64,000 nucleotides of DNA from Sthenelais limicola (GCA_942159475.1 OW804098.1:112288620-112352619); one strand, 5' to 3'. Shown: positions 21,114 through 32,451, counted from the first letter of the stretch. Notes: generated by a model from the letters alone, not told the origin. Numbers and translations: made by a program.

Positions 21114-21772
21114 TCTCTTTTCTCTGTCTCTCTCCCTTCTTCTCTATCTCTATTTCCTGGGTATGATCATAAACTGCCTCCCTCTCAGCTCTCCCGCCCT
21201 TGATATAACCATATTAAATGTGTTGATAAGGGCGTAAAGCAACCAATCTCACTCACTCACTCACTTTTAGCTCTCCCGCCCTTGATATAACCTTCAATGT
21301 GTTGATAAGGGCATAGAGCAACCAATCTCACTCACTCACTCCCTCTCAGCTCTCCCGCCCTTGATATAACCATATTAAATGTGTTGATAAGGGCGTAAAG
21401 CAACCAATCTCACTCACTCACTCCCTCTCAGCTCTCCCGCCCTTGATATAACCATATTGAATGTGTTGATAAGGGCGTAAAGCAACCAATCTCACTCACT
21501 CGCTCACTCCCTCTCAGCTCTCCCGCCCTTGATATAACCATATTAAATGTGTTGATAAGGGCGTAAAGCAACCAATGTCACTCACTCGCTCACTCCCTCT
21601 CAGCTCTCCCGCCCTTGATATAACCATATTAAATGTGTTGATAAGGACGTAAAGCAACCAATGTCACTCACTCGCTCACTCCCTCTCAGCTCTCCCGCCC
21701 TTGATATAACCATATTAAATGTGTTGATAAGGACGTAAAGCAACCAATCTCACTCACTCACTCACTCACTCA
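21114..21772 (+). mobile_element. SINE-D copy 4, 5'-truncated with seven tail modules
   Basis: CCGATTAATTTC occurs immediately before (21102-21113) and immediately after (21773-21784): a perfect 12-bp target duplication. Between them the element starts inside the pyrimidine segment and then carries seven tandem modules of about 85-90 bp (CTCTCAGCTCTCCCGCCCTT ... GGCGTAAAGCAACCAAT, CACTCACTC). 5' truncation with a TSD indicates target-primed reverse transcription. The array lies wholly within one TSD pair. Confidence 0.9.
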
Positions 21773-21972
21773 CCGATTAATTTCCTCTATCCACAGACAG
21801 CATAAAACATAGTTAGCCAACATGAAATAGGACCTTAAGCCTTCGCTTAAACTTGCACGCTAAGGCCCTGAGAGATAAACTTTTTCCTGCAATTCTATGC
21901 TCAGTAAATCGTTCATTAAAATTGTGTTTCTAATCCTTGGTTTTCTCTCCATCTTATGGATGAGCATATATA

Positions 21973-22200
21973 TGAGTCAGATTTTCAGAAAATGTACTAT
22001 TGGCAGATCAACATATTTAGTCAATTCTGCTGAATTAGACTAAGAAATCCTCAACACCAGGTATATCTGAGTATATTTAGTATTGCCTTCATTCTAGCAG
22101 TCTGGTTATGGTGAACTGTATTTACAACCTGAGTTTGTCTTAAATTTGGGTTTTTGGAGAGGATTTGTGAATGTGAATTGTACATTTTCTGCGATGTCTG
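21973..22200 (+). mobile_element. MITE-A copy
   Basis: TA|TGAGTCAGATTTTCAGAAAA start; right end degraded after GAATTGTACATTTTCTG. Shares TCAACATATTTAG and GTCTTAAATTTGGGTTTTTG with 33954. Confidence 0.82.
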
Positions 22201-22611
22201 TTATATCATTATGCACAATCAGCAGCATTCATATTACTCAGATCAGATACAAATGGTATGCCAGTGATTGGACGCCTACTGCGCTTATCACTTTCCTGGC
22301 CCTGGAGTAGGCATCTTAATGGGATTGTAATAGCATTTTGAAGTGGGATGCTTTCCCTCAGTTTGGAGAGACTCTCTCAACTCTGAAACGTCATTTCACA
22401 TGTTCTTTATAGGAATATTTTTTGTTATAATATTGATTTTAGTGATTGTCCATCCAGAAATATCGGTAACATTTGTTCATACAAAGAACACACACACAAA
22501 GAGAATTCTTTATTTACCCCGAGGTGCCATTTTGACCAAGAGGTCGTGATCATCTCAAAAGGAGATCTTCCAGACCAAGCCTCTTGGTTGCTAACTCTAC
22601 TCTACATTTAA
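22201..22611. other. Unannotated stretch
   Basis: No gene. ATTGTCCATCCAGAAATATC near 22445 resembles MITE-B interior, but the rest does not follow. Confidence 0.3.
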
Positions 22612-22951
22612 ACAGTTATTACACCCCTGTGATGTTGCTTCCTATACCTTCAGCATTGTATGTCACACTTGGTCAAAGTGGTGCATAACATGTGAGTTAT
22701 GTCACCCTGGGGACATACAACAAGTAGGTCCACCAAAAACTTAAATTACTTCTTTTATTTTTAATTAATTATATTTTTTATTTATTAATGGGGTGTAATA
22801 AATATGGAACAAAGCTCGGGTGAAGTCTGTACACTTGTTAGTGACCTCGGGAGCACAGAAGATCTCGGGCTAACGCCCTCTATCTTCCCGCGCTCCCTCG
22901 GTCAATAACAAGTGTACAGACTTCCCCTTGCTAGGTTCCATCTATTTCTCA
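22612..22951. mobile_element. Element F copy 2
   Basis: TTATTACACCCCTGTGATG ... AATGGGGTGTAATAAATATG (inverted ends), then the GAAGTCTGTACACTTGTTAG / CAAGTGTACAGACTTCCCC hairpin. The hairpin loop is about 35 bp longer than at 13.4 kb. Confidence 0.78.
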
Positions 22952-22974
22952 TGTGCATGCATGACACAGTATGT

Positions 22975-23151
22975 ATCTACAGTTATGATAAAAGTTGTTC
23001 TAACAATGTAAACAAAATTAAATCAGAATGGAATATAGGATATGGAATCTATGTTAAGTCACAGAGGGGCAAACAAATCCATTTTCTGTTGTGATATACT
23101 AATGTAACTGTATATAAAATGAGAAATAAAGCTAATACATACATACATATG
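22975..23151 (+). mobile_element. Possible LINE-like 3' end with ATAC tail
   Basis: TATAAAATGAGAAATAAAGC followed by TAATACATACATACAT. A stop-terminated frame of about 35 codons precedes it without a recognised motif. Confidence 0.35.
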
Positions 23152-23385
23152 TGGGTCAGATCTTCAGAAGATGTACAATTGGCAGCTCTACACATTTAGT
23201 AAATTCTGCTAAATTAGGCTGTAATTTGGTCAATACTAGGTATAGAGTATATTCGGCATTGCATTGATTCTCGCAATCTGTTTGGTTAGGTTGAACTGTA
23301 TTCTGAACTTTAATTTCGTCTGAAATTTGGGTTATTTGAGATGATTGGTGAAGGCGAATTGTACATTTTCTGAAAATCTGACCCA
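23152..23385 (+). mobile_element. MITE-A copy, both TIRs intact
   Basis: TGGGTCAGATCTTCAGAAGA to GAAAATCTGACCCA|TA. The interior is the exact inverse of the 2657/17936 subtype. Confidence 0.88.
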
Positions 23386-23483
23386 TATATCAATGAGAAA
23401 TAAGTTATAACATAATGCTGTCTTCTCAATTAATTATACCCATCCAAAATTATGTTTAACATAGCTAATGAAGGCAAATCTTC

Positions 23484-24105
23484 AATACGGGATTTGTAGT
23501 GTCACTGCGCATGTCTATTACAGTACATGCTGGGATGGATTTAGTTGAAATCTGATATTTAGCAAAATAGCGACATTAGAGCAAATATCCCATCCTGAAT
23601 CTAATAATAACTCTGATGTGTTTCAGGAAAATGAGTCATAAGTCGCAAAATTTATATTTTACAAAGTGTTTCTTTCACAAGATCACATTATTGGAATGTT
23701 CTAATTTTTTTAGGGTTTATCACTTATAGCTATGTCAATCGATGTATCAAGTTTCAGGACAATCTATGTAATATATCCTTTCGTTTTAAAGGTCCTCATA
23801 TGGACTACATTTAGTTACTTTACTGTTTATTGACCCCCAGACATATTAGAAACTTATTTTTTCAAAAACGAAAACATTAAACTTAAAATCTAAAAACACT
23901 TATTAGATTATTAAACTGTTTACTATCATTGGAATCAGCTTGATCTCATCTTTTCAAATATAATGGTAGTTCAAAATCTATCTTTTGCGACTTATGACTC
24001 ATTTTGCTGAAACACATCATTATGCTTTCTATAGATCTTAGACTGTACATCTCACAGTCCCATGCAAATCAAAATTCAAAATGGCGGCTATGCAAGTCCC
24101 CTATT
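23484..24105 (-). mobile_element. MITE-C copy split by MITE-B
   Basis: Left AATACGGGATTTGTAGTGTC, ACTGCGCATGTCTATTACAG, TGCTGGGATGGATTTAGTTG; right CATGCAAATCAAAATTCAAA, ATGGCGGCTATGCAAGTCCC CTATT. The body breaks at about 23612 and resumes at about 24022 (TTTCTATAGATCTTAGACTG). The family body is continuous in copies at 41.9 and 45.2 kb. Confidence 0.85.
23613..24021 (-). mobile_element. MITE-B full copy nested in MITE-C
   Basis: TGATGTGTTTCAGGAAAATG ... GAAACACATCA, both TIRs nearly perfect, 409 bp. Its insertion postdates the MITE-C copy. Confidence 0.88.
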
Positions 24106-24161
24106 CAATTCATCCTTAAATGAGATGTGCTAATTGTACACATCCTTGGAATCCGAGTTTA

Positions 24162-24275
24162 AAAATATGATGTACATGTATCTCAACATCCTTGATTTTT
24201 TAAAAATATGATGTACATGTATCTCAACATCCTTGATTTTGCGACTTCAGACTCATTTTTCCGTGACACATCATA
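24162..24275. repeat. 44-bp tandem duplication next to a MITE-B end
   Basis: TTTAAAAATATGATGTACAT ... CATCCTTGATTTT occurs twice (24168-24240). GCGACTTCAGACTCATTTTT plus ACACATCATAT then gives a MITE-B terminal fragment. Confidence 0.7.
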
Positions 24276-24902
24276 TAGTTTCCCGGACGCAGCTATTTGA
24301 CCTTGACCCAATGCCCAGGGTAGTGCTACCAGGGCGTGTCCCTAACTGGCTTTAGTTATTTATACCGGCAGCAGAAATATAAAACATATTTTAGATGCCA
24401 ATTGGCGATACTTGTGTGACCTTTATTGTTTCGCTGGGTCTTTTTACCGCGATTTATTGATATGGATGATTTTTTCCCTCTTGCTGTTCAGAATGTAATA
24501 CTGCGATTTTATGCGATTTGTTCCATACTTCAATATGGTAGTTACCATATTGATATTATGTGATGCCAGCTTATATCCATCTTTATTATGAAAATGACCT
24601 TGTTACTATTGTACATATGTTTGCATATTTATATATATTGAAGCTTTATTTTCATTTTTTAATTACATGAGTTCTACAAGGAAATAGGACTCTTGTCTCT
24701 GTCTGGGACTCAACTCTAAACTCTTTAAGGTCATATGACTTGGCATGGTCTGGGATGCTGCTCCAAAGAATGGGTCCGTGGTACATGAGGGATCTTTTTC
24801 TTTGTTTTCCAGTTATAGGGCTTGGTACCAATTAACAATATCTTGAATATTTCATGTACCTGTAAATCAATGTATTAAAGTATATATCTTATTTTCTTGC
24901 AG
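24276..24902. other. Intron upstream of the PLD3-like exon
   Basis: Noncoding sequence ending in a good 3' splice site: pyrimidine-rich TATCTTATTTTCTTGCAG with AG at 24901-24902. No upstream exon of the same gene was recognised anywhere in 1-24900. Confidence 0.6.
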
Positions 24903-25083
24903 TTTCACGCTGGTGGAGAGTATACCTGAGAACCTGACTTATACAGAAGGCTCACCTTCCCACCCGTCCACGTACGACACATGGCGTAGACTTATACGTT
25001 ACGCTAACAAGTCTATAGACATCGCCTCCTTCTACTGGACTCTACGTGGCAAGGATGTCTACTCTGACCCATCAGACTGGCAG
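24903..25083 (+). CDS. Phospholipase D3/D4-like protein, internal exon
   Basis: A 181-bp exon between TTCTTGCAG and CAG|GTAAGG. The first base completes a split codon; 60 full codons follow and end on a codon boundary. Residues read FTLVESIPENLTY ... HPSTYDTWRRLI ... NKSIDIASFYWTL, ending SDWQ. The LVESIPE-L, PS-T--W--L and S-DIASFYWTL blocks are characteristic of PLD3/PLD4 just after the transmembrane stalk and before the first HKD motif. In animals these are single-pass type II endolysosomal proteins acting mainly as 5'-3' exonucleases on single-stranded nucleic acid. PLD3 and PLD4 cannot be separated from one exon. The catalytic HKD exons should lie downstream, beyond this window or hidden as short exons I could not identify. 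No frameshift or stop, so the gene is probably live. Confidence 0.9.
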
Positions 25084-26228
25084 GTAAGGCACTTAGTTTA
25101 TTATATGTGCATTCATTTTGTTTAAAAGATTTTGCTGGACGGAGTGCGACTCAGTTGTGGCCACCAAAGGTGCTGCAGGTACCAATCAAAGCCTGCAGGT
25201 ATCACCCCAGTCTCTTTTCAGAGAAAGGATACTTGCTCAAACTGGCACCCAAACACCTTTTTACCATGACCTCATATATTTGCTCATTTCCGTTGCCCTC
25301 TCAACATCTCTAGATTGATGTTTTACTAGTAACAGTGTCTTCATAGCATGAATAAAGGACTAATGAACGTTTTTCCTACCTCTGCCATGCCAACTATGCT
25401 GTGTTTGTAAGAGCTTTTTAATGCACTACCGACCATGGGACGTAGCTCAATCAGTATGACACTTGCCTACAGAGTGGAGGGTTGCACACTCAAGCCTCAT
25501 TAAATATCCCTTAACACTATATATGAGCCCCAATGCTGTAGTCTATGGCATTCCATATTACCCGCCGGTATCATTAACTCCTATATGCTGCTGCCTGTCT
25601 ACATGATGGTAACCCAAACCAGCAATAAACATTAAAACCTATGTAATGTCCGATGAAAGCTTAAGCGACTATGAACTATTTCAATCAAACAACACAAACA
25701 CAGGAACTGTCGGTCCTTGCCAGCTGCTGAGTTTATTGCCCCACAAGCTCAGGGATGACCATGTATTCTCGGATACATTCGCCAACCTCTAGTCGGCTGA
25801 CTCAATGGAAACTCATGATAACAATACAATAAGGCAAATGGTAGTCGAATACACAAACACAGGACACACTGTCATATAGAATGAAAATAATAAAAATGCA
25901 CACCAACACACACAAGCGACACCTATTGATAAGTACACAAAGTAGTAAGCACATTCGGTTCTCACACAAAACCGTCCGAGTGGATCCGGCCCACTCGGCT
26001 AACTGAACCGACTTCATTCAGATCATTCGGATCAAGTACTACACCTAATTACTTACTGTGGCTCATTTCCAAGCAAGAATCTGTGTATTCATCAGAACTC
26101 TTCCTCTCTGTGAAGCAATTACTGGCAGATATCGCCTTGCTACATAGTGGTGTAGTGTATCATGAAGTCTGCTTGATGTAGGGCCAGAATATTAGCTAAA
26201 GACAACTACATCCATCAGAAATATCTGT
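25084..26228 (+). other. Intron downstream of the PLD3-like exon
   Basis: Starts with a consensus donor GTAAGG. No further exon, repeat family member or RNA gene is evident; short frames at 25107-25318 are unrelated to PLD sequence. Confidence 0.5.
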
Positions 26229-26580
26229 AATAAGGGATTTGCATAGCTGCCATTTTGAATCTTGATTCCCATGGAATTATTGGACTATTGGTACAGTATA
26301 TATATATATAATATATATAAAACATGCCATGTTCTGCAGCTACTATTTATCAATGCTCTAATGTCAATATGTGTTATACATGCTTCCATAACACAAGTCT
26401 TCATCTTTCCCTTCATACATTTGGTTTTCATAGATCATTTATGAAAGCTATTATATTAGTGAAAATATTCTTGCAAGTTTCGATAGAAATGTTGCCAAAT
26501 ATTTGTATGCCAGATTTCATCAGACTCCATCCCAGGATGCACTGTAACAGACATGCGCAGTGTCACATGCAACCCCCTAT
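26229..26580 (+). mobile_element. MITE-C copy
   Basis: AATAAGGGATTTGCATAGCT to ACATGCAACCCCCTATT. A TATATATAATATATAT patch interrupts the left third. Confidence 0.83.
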
Positions 26581-26582
26581 TA

Positions 26583-26845
26583 AAGCTGGACTCTCGCAGC
26601 TGTCAAAAACTAGAGATATTCTACTTTTTGTTCCTTTCTTTTCTCATTAATCATTATTTTTGCTGAAGAGCTTCATACAAGTCCACATTTGTATTTTGGG
26701 GCCCTCAAAATCCTTTCCTGTGGTGGCTTCACTTATTATCGCTCACCTTCAGTAGTTTTCTCTTGGCCTATATTTGACTAGAAATTGTTGTATAAACATA
26801 TAACAACAGCGGAATATAAATAAATTATGCAGTCACCGTCTTGGA
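26583..26845 (+). repeat. Repeat L copy
   Basis: GTCAAAAACTAGAGATATTC, CTTCATACAAGTCCACATTT, GGCCCTCAAAATCCTTTCCT and CTTATTATCGCTCACC, an uninterrupted reference for the split copies at 46.5 and 54.9 kb. Confidence 0.6.
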
Positions 26846-26849
26846 ATTT

Positions 26850-27080
26850 GGTACATATATTTATACGACGTCAAACGATAGATTAGACATCCTGTTGATA
26901 AAACACTTTGAAAAATATTTCCTTTTTCAAACATAAATATGTCAAACATAAAATATAGAAATATACTATCTCTGGCCTGATGATTCCTATCATTGGAATC
27001 TGCTTGATCTCATCTTTTCAAATATGGTGATATCTCAAATTCCTATTTTTGCGACTTATGACTCAATTCCCTGCAACTCA
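26850..27080 (-). mobile_element. MITE-B right-half fragment
   Basis: TTGGAATTTGGTACATATAT, TCATTGGAATCTGCTTGATC, TTTTTGCGACTTATGACTCA and a damaged end. Confidence 0.65.
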
Positions 27081-27087
27081 TAAAACA

Positions 27088-27323
27088 TGGGTCAAATATT
27101 CCGAAAATGTACAATTGCCAGCTCTACACATTTAGAAAATTCGGTTAAATTAAGCTGAAAAATTATGAAAACTGGGCATATCTGAATATATTCAGTGTTG
27201 AATTGATCTATAGTATCAGTTCTGCTATGTTAAACTGCAGTTTGAAGCTCATTTCTGTTTTAAATTTGGGTTATTTGAGAGAATTAATGAAGGCGAATTG
27301 TACATTTTCAGAAAATCGAACCA
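27088..27323 (+). mobile_element. MITE-A copy
   Basis: TGGGTCAAATATTCCGAAAA to CAGAAAATCGAACCA|TA; terminal bases diverged. Confidence 0.83.
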
Positions 27324-27664
27324 TATGGTTCTGCCTTCAGTATAGTGTATCATAAAGTGTGCCTAATGTAGTGCCAGATTATTACCAGCAGAGACAGCTG
27401 CATCCATCAAAGGTTCTCCTAATGCAAATAGTGATAAACGGGATTAAAATCTGCTTTTTTCTCCTCCTCTATCTCTTGCTCACTGTGTGGTTAATTAGAT
27501 GGGGAGATGATATTGAGGGAGTGAAATTGAGAGGAGGTTTTTTGTGTGATACAGTAAATCTACTAGATTGTCCCTCGTCTTGGTTATAGTGAGGTTCTGT
27601 ATTGTGGGCTGATATGTCATTAGTGTTACATTGGCTGGTATACACATTTGATATAAAACAATTA
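27324..27664. other. Unannotated stretch
   Basis: A 76-codon frame has no recognisable domain. Confidence 0.3.
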
Positions 27665-27904
27665 TGGGTCAGATTTTCAGAAAATGCACAATTTACAATT
27701 CTACACATCTCTCAAATTCTGCTAAATTAGTGTGAGGACGGATGAATACTGATTATATCTGAGTGTATTCTGTATTGTATTCATTCAATAGATCTATCTG
27801 GTTATGTTGAACTGTGTTTTGAACCTGATTTTCGGCTTAAATTTGGGTTATTTGAGGGGATTGGGGAAGGGGATGAAGGTCAATTGTACATTTTCTGAAT
27901 ACCC
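27665..27904 (+). mobile_element. MITE-A copy
   Basis: TTA|TGGGTCAGATTTTCAGAAAA; right end TTTTCTGAATACCC|TTA. A duplicated GGGGAAGGGGATGAAGG lengthens the right part. Confidence 0.84.
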
Positions 27905-28216
27905 TTATATATAATGACCCTTGGTTCCTTTAAGAGGAGAATAAATCACACAGACAAGCGTATAATATTAGTTCTCTGGTTTTTAATGAGACACAATTTC
28001 CTGAGCATTCTGGCCAGTCATATAGGGGTGTGTGTACAGAGAATACGAATGGCATGGTAAGGATATAATATAGAATTGCAGTTAATAGTAACTCCTGGTA
28101 CACTAGTCCCATCTAGTGGAGAAACACTGAATAAACATCTCGCAAACCTGCAGATGATGCACGGTCAAGTATAAGTAGTATAGGGAATGATCTGTTCATC
28201 TCCGGCAATACATATG

Positions 28217-28420
28217 TGGGTCAGATTTTCAGACAATTGAAGAAATTGGCAGCTGTTTACACTTAGTAAATTCTGCTAAATTAGGGTTCGGCATTGCATT
28301 GATTCTAGCAATCTGCTTGGTTAGGTTGAAATGTATTTTGAACTTTAATTTTGTCTGAAATTAGGGTCATTTGAGAGGATTGGTGAAGGTGAATTGTACA
28401 TTTTCTTAAAACCTGACCCT
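28217..28420 (+). mobile_element. MITE-A copy with internal deletion
   Basis: TGGGTCAGATTTTCAGACAA to TTAAAACCTGACCC. About 30 bp between AAATTAG and GCATTGCATTG is lost, so it is shorter (204 bp) than other copies. Confidence 0.83.
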
Positions 28421-28572
28421 TGTATCTATTAAAGAAATATCTATACCCTTTTTTCTGATTATTTCTATTGTCCAGACATTTAACAGGATAATCAGAAAAA
28501 ACGCATAGCCAGCTAATGTGATTGTGTTCATGCGTTGTCATCGTTGGGAATACAATAATCAATAATAGTCAA

Positions 28573-28940
28573 GTTATATGTGATATGTGACAGGAAAATG
28601 AGTCATAAGTCGCAAAAAATAGATTTTGAGATACCATCATATTTGAAAAGATGAGACCAAGCGGATTCCAATGAATGTAAACATTAAGGACATCTAATAC
28701 GTAATTGCATCATTTTAGTCAGATATTTTTATTTTTGAAAAAAAAGTTTCCAATATTTTTAGGTGGATAATTACCAGTTAAGTAGCTAAATATACTCAAT
28801 AGGATGATCTGAGTAACGCACTGATGTCATTAATGAACAGTCTTGAATTTTGATACATGTATTCATACAACCACAAGGACTAGACACCCCAAAAATGAAA
28901 GCATTTCAATTAAGAGATCTTGTGAAAAAAACACTTTGAA
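28573..28940 (+). mobile_element. MITE-B copy, right TIR replaced
   Basis: ATGTGATATGTGACAGGAAA and GTCGCAAAAAATAGATTTTG start; the body follows the reference to AACACTTTGAAAAACACC and then changes to an unrelated LINE-like tail. Confidence 0.8.
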
Positions 28941-29105
28941 AAACACCAAAAACGTATCAAATAACATTTTTTGTGAGACAACATATTCACTAGACATTTA
29001 TATAAATACTTGAAAATTAGAGTCAGCAAATTCTGAGAATAATGTACTTGTTGCACAATGCTTTTGGCTGAATAAAAATCTTTAAATACAAATACAAATA
29101 TAAAC
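28941..29105 (+). mobile_element. Possible LINE-like 3' end
   Basis: Ends GGCTGAATAAAAATCTTTAA followed by ATACAAATACAAATAT, a polyadenylation-like signal and an A-rich repeat tail, placed exactly where MITE-B is interrupted. Confidence 0.45.
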
Positions 29106-29403
29106 TCAGCAGATATTATCATTCTCTCGTACAAATCCAAATTATAATTATAGATGAAAACCTCAAACACAGTCACAAACACAAATCGACCAGTCATATC
29201 AAATAGAATTACCAATTAGCATTAAAACCCATTGCAAAGCTGCCAATCTTAACATTTTATTATAATTCTGGGCCTCACTTCAGCAAGAAACACAACAAAA
29301 AATGAGTATTTTAGAGCAAAACGAAGGAATAAATACTACCTAATCAGTATATGTTGTACTGATATACATATATATTTAAGCTAAATGGTACCAAATAGTT
29401 CAA
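29106..29403. other. Unannotated stretch
   Basis: No gene or repeat recognised. Confidence 0.3.
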
Positions 29404-29551
29404 TAATTCTAACAACTTTCTGTCTCTATTTCTCTGTCTCTCTCTCTTGGGTAAGTTGATAAACTGCCTCCCTCTCAGCTCTCCCGCCCTCGATATAACC
29501 TTCAGTGTGTTGATAATGGCATAAAGCAACCAATCTCACTCGAAACGAGGA
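29404..29551 (+). mobile_element. SINE-D copy 5
   Basis: CTTTCTGTCTCTATTTCTCT, TTGATAAACTGCCTCCCTCT, CTCCCGCCCTCGATATAACC and AGCAACCAATCTCACTC. The 5' GGTCCTGGG part is missing. Confidence 0.75.
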
Positions 29552-29734
29552 ACCCAACCTCCGTCCCATCATTGCTCTTAATTCGCATTTCCTTTTAACC
29601 AGTGTGTTTGGAAATCCAAATGGAGTGATAATGGCCTGCACTCACAACCATTGTAAAGAAAAAGAATTTGTCAAGAAGTCTGCCTATGTAATTTATCAGG
29701 TTTGTTATTTCTGACACAAAATATTACCTTTGTT

Positions 29735-30052
29735 TGACAATCAATGTGGAATCAGATGGTGGTCCCCATTGTGAACTTGTTGATGTGATGGGACTGGGAA
29801 AGCAAATATTACACCGCAATTACAGTGCATCTAAACACATTTAACTTTTAATAAATGTTCCTGCTTTATAGTGTTTCAAGGATTGGGCAATCAGTTTGTG
29901 TCACCGCGCAAATTTTAAGAATAAGCACAAAAATGTAAACATGTAAAAATGTAAACATTTGGGAAGTTTAACTAGGCAAAATAAAAAATTGTGACAATAG
30001 CGTTAACTTATAATCATTGCCAAATAAAATAACTCTTCCCCCCCCCCTCTCA

Positions 30053-30086
<34 letters not shown>

Positions 30087-30860
30087 TTCTTTCTCCTTTC
30101 CCTATTCTCCTTTCTCCTTTCTCTCTCATTCTCTCTGTCTCCCTCCCTCTCTCTCCTCCCTCCCTCTCTCCCTCCCTCTCTCCCTCCCTCTCTCTCTCCT
30201 CCCTCCCTTTCTCCCTCCCTCCCTCCCTCCCTCCCTCTCTCTTTCTACTCTACCACTACCCCTCCCTCCCTCTCTTTTCATTGCCAAGTAAAAGAACTCT
30301 CCCTCCCCCTGTCCCTCCTCTCTCTAGTCTCCCCCTTACCCTCTTCTCTCTTTCCTTTCTCTCTACCTCGCTCTTTCTGTACCTCTCTCTCTATTCCTCT
30401 CCCTTTCTTGCTCCTCTCTCTGTCTTGCTCTCTTTCTACCTCACTCTGCCCTCTTTTCTCTCTCTCATCTCTTTATGCATTTCTCCCTCTGCCCTCTTTC
30501 TCTCCCCCCTGTCTCTCCCTCTGTCTTCCTCTCCCTCACTCTCTCTTCTCGCTATCTCTGCCAATGTCTCCCTCCCCTTTCATTTCTCTCTCCCTCCCTT
30601 TTTTTCTTCTCTCTCACTTTCTCTCTCTCTCTCTCGTCACTTTGTATCTCTCTCACTCTTACTCTTTCTTTCTCCTTCTCGCTCTCCCTCTCACTCTTCA
30701 TTTCCCTCCATCCCTCTCCGCTGTTTCCCTCTTGACAATCAATGTGGAATCAAAAGCGATCCAGGTTTTGAACTTATTGACGTGACTGGACTAGAAAATC
30801 AAACATTCCACCAGTCCGTTTGAACACATTTAATTTAAAAAATACAATTGCCTACTTTAT
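29735..30860. repeat. Direct repeat pair flanking a polypyrimidine tract
   Basis: 29735-29860 and 30733-30860 are homologous (TGACAATCAATGTGGAATCA, ACTTATTGACGTGACTGGAC-like, AACACATTTAA). CATTGCCAAATAAAATAACT (30015) also recurs at 30281. The pyrimidine expansion seems to lie within a duplicated segment. Confidence 0.7.
30031..30735. repeat. 700-bp polypyrimidine tract
   Basis: CTCTCTCT, CCCTCCCTCC and TTTCTCTC blocks run almost without purines. Serine/leucine/proline-rich open frames, the longest 268 codons, are artefacts of the composition. Confidence 0.92.
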
Positions 30861-31162
30861 CTTGAAGCTGTGCAAATGTCAATAATTGCTGGGCAAATTG
30901 TGCGGTTGCTATGGGAGAGGTATGAGGTCATTAATGCGGTCATTGGTGCCCACGTGACGTATCTGACCAATCAATGCTCAGTTGTCAAAGGCCACATGTC
31001 ATTGGTCCAGCCGCATGGTCCTCTTTTACTGCGGACCTGAGGGGTCTCGATCTTATTTTCTATGGAATGCCAGGAATGGTTTCATCTGAGTTTAGCTCTC
31101 CGGAGGGGAACTTGTGGTTCATTGACACTGATATGACATATCCTGAAATGAATCGGTCCGAG
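30861..31162. other. Unannotated stretch
   Basis: Less AT-rich than its surroundings; an 80-codon frame overlaps the MITE-A copy and has no recognisable motif. Confidence 0.3.
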
Positions 31163-31393
31163 AGGGTCAGATCTTCAGAAAATGTACAATTCAACTTCAC
31201 TTATCCTCTCAATTAACCCACATTTAAGACAGAAATGAGCTCCAAAAAGCATAGCAAAACAGATACTATAAATCAACGCGACACCAAATATACTTAGATA
31301 TATACCCGGTATTCATCATTTGTCAGCCTAATTTAGCAAAATTTCCTAAGTTTGTTGAACTGCCAATTGTACATTTTCCGAAAATCTGACCCA
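31163..31393 (-). mobile_element. MITE-A copy
   Basis: GAGGGTCAGATCTTCAGAAA to TTTTCCGAAAATCTGACCCA|TA. Subtype with AGACAGAAATGAGCTCC. Confidence 0.85.
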
Positions 31394-32451
31394 TATATCA
31401 TTGTATTTCTAAATAAAAATAAGATGAGATATATAACTGCAATATTACATACATCGGCCAGAACATGATTGACGTGCCAAATGTTGACAGATAACCGAAC
31501 ATGCTTGTCACATTCCCGGAACAAATCATGGCGGTCGCGGGTAATTAACTTCTTCATCAGAATCATTAGTACAATTCTGACTTTTTGTCTGCCTCGGGAA
31601 ACACTGCCCTCAAACCATGTTCCCTCCTCCACAAAAGAAAAAAACTTGTAATTTGAATTTCGGCCTGAACTGATTTCAAGTTTGAGGCTTTTAGTTGGAC
31701 TTGTTAGCGGGTCTGTGGAGGTAACTAGAGGTTTTTGGTGTGAACGGGGACTTAATTATCGTCACATTGTTTACATTCTGGCAGTCTTCTTTGTTAGGGT
31801 GTTTTTAGGGTCATATCTTTCTTTGAAAAATCCATATTGTCCTTTCGTTTGATATTTCTTGTATAAGTGTAGGGATGGGGAAAAAAGCCACATCATCACA
31901 CCTGGAGTTAGAGGACATTATGACAGGAATTAGTATGAAGAAAATTAAAGTTTAGATATCGATAAAAGGATTCAATCCTATTCTTATATTTTAAGAAATC
32001 AATTTTTATACAAGGTGTTACTGAGATCTGTAACTTTTACTGCTAATTCTTTAATAATAGACCTTTGCACCTTGATCGGGCCAAAATATTAATAGATTGT
32101 TAAAGGGCAACGGAGCCAGAATCTTCGGACACCAATAAACTCGAATCGAACACTTATATAAATGAAACCTCTCCTGTCCCCTCCATTTTGGGGCTAAACC
32201 CCATTGCAAAAGATTAAAAGTTGGTACTTGTGTTGTGACATATTGCAGAGGTCTATAGGTAAGCGAGCTGTCAGTAGATATAATATGCTATTGCTGTCAC
32301 ATCTGTGGGTATTATGTCTTACTGTCACTCTGTCATCTCAATCAATCATTAGTCTCGTCTCCTACAGGCTTCAGGCTGCCTGTTACTGGCTAAAAACACA
32401 CAATAATTTACAGGAGGCTTATGGTGAGCGTTTGAGAAGTTATGAAATCAA
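31394..32451. other. Unannotated stretch of about 1 kb
   Basis: No exon, RNA gene or family repeat found. Two overlapping frames at 31333-31651 and one at 32204-32455 have no recognisable domain. Confidence 0.35.

Noticed and set aside
30017..30823. 268-codon open frame rich in Ser, Leu and Pro
   Set aside because: It follows exactly the CT-rich tract, has overlapping equivalents in other frames and ends soon after the tract. Composition explains it.
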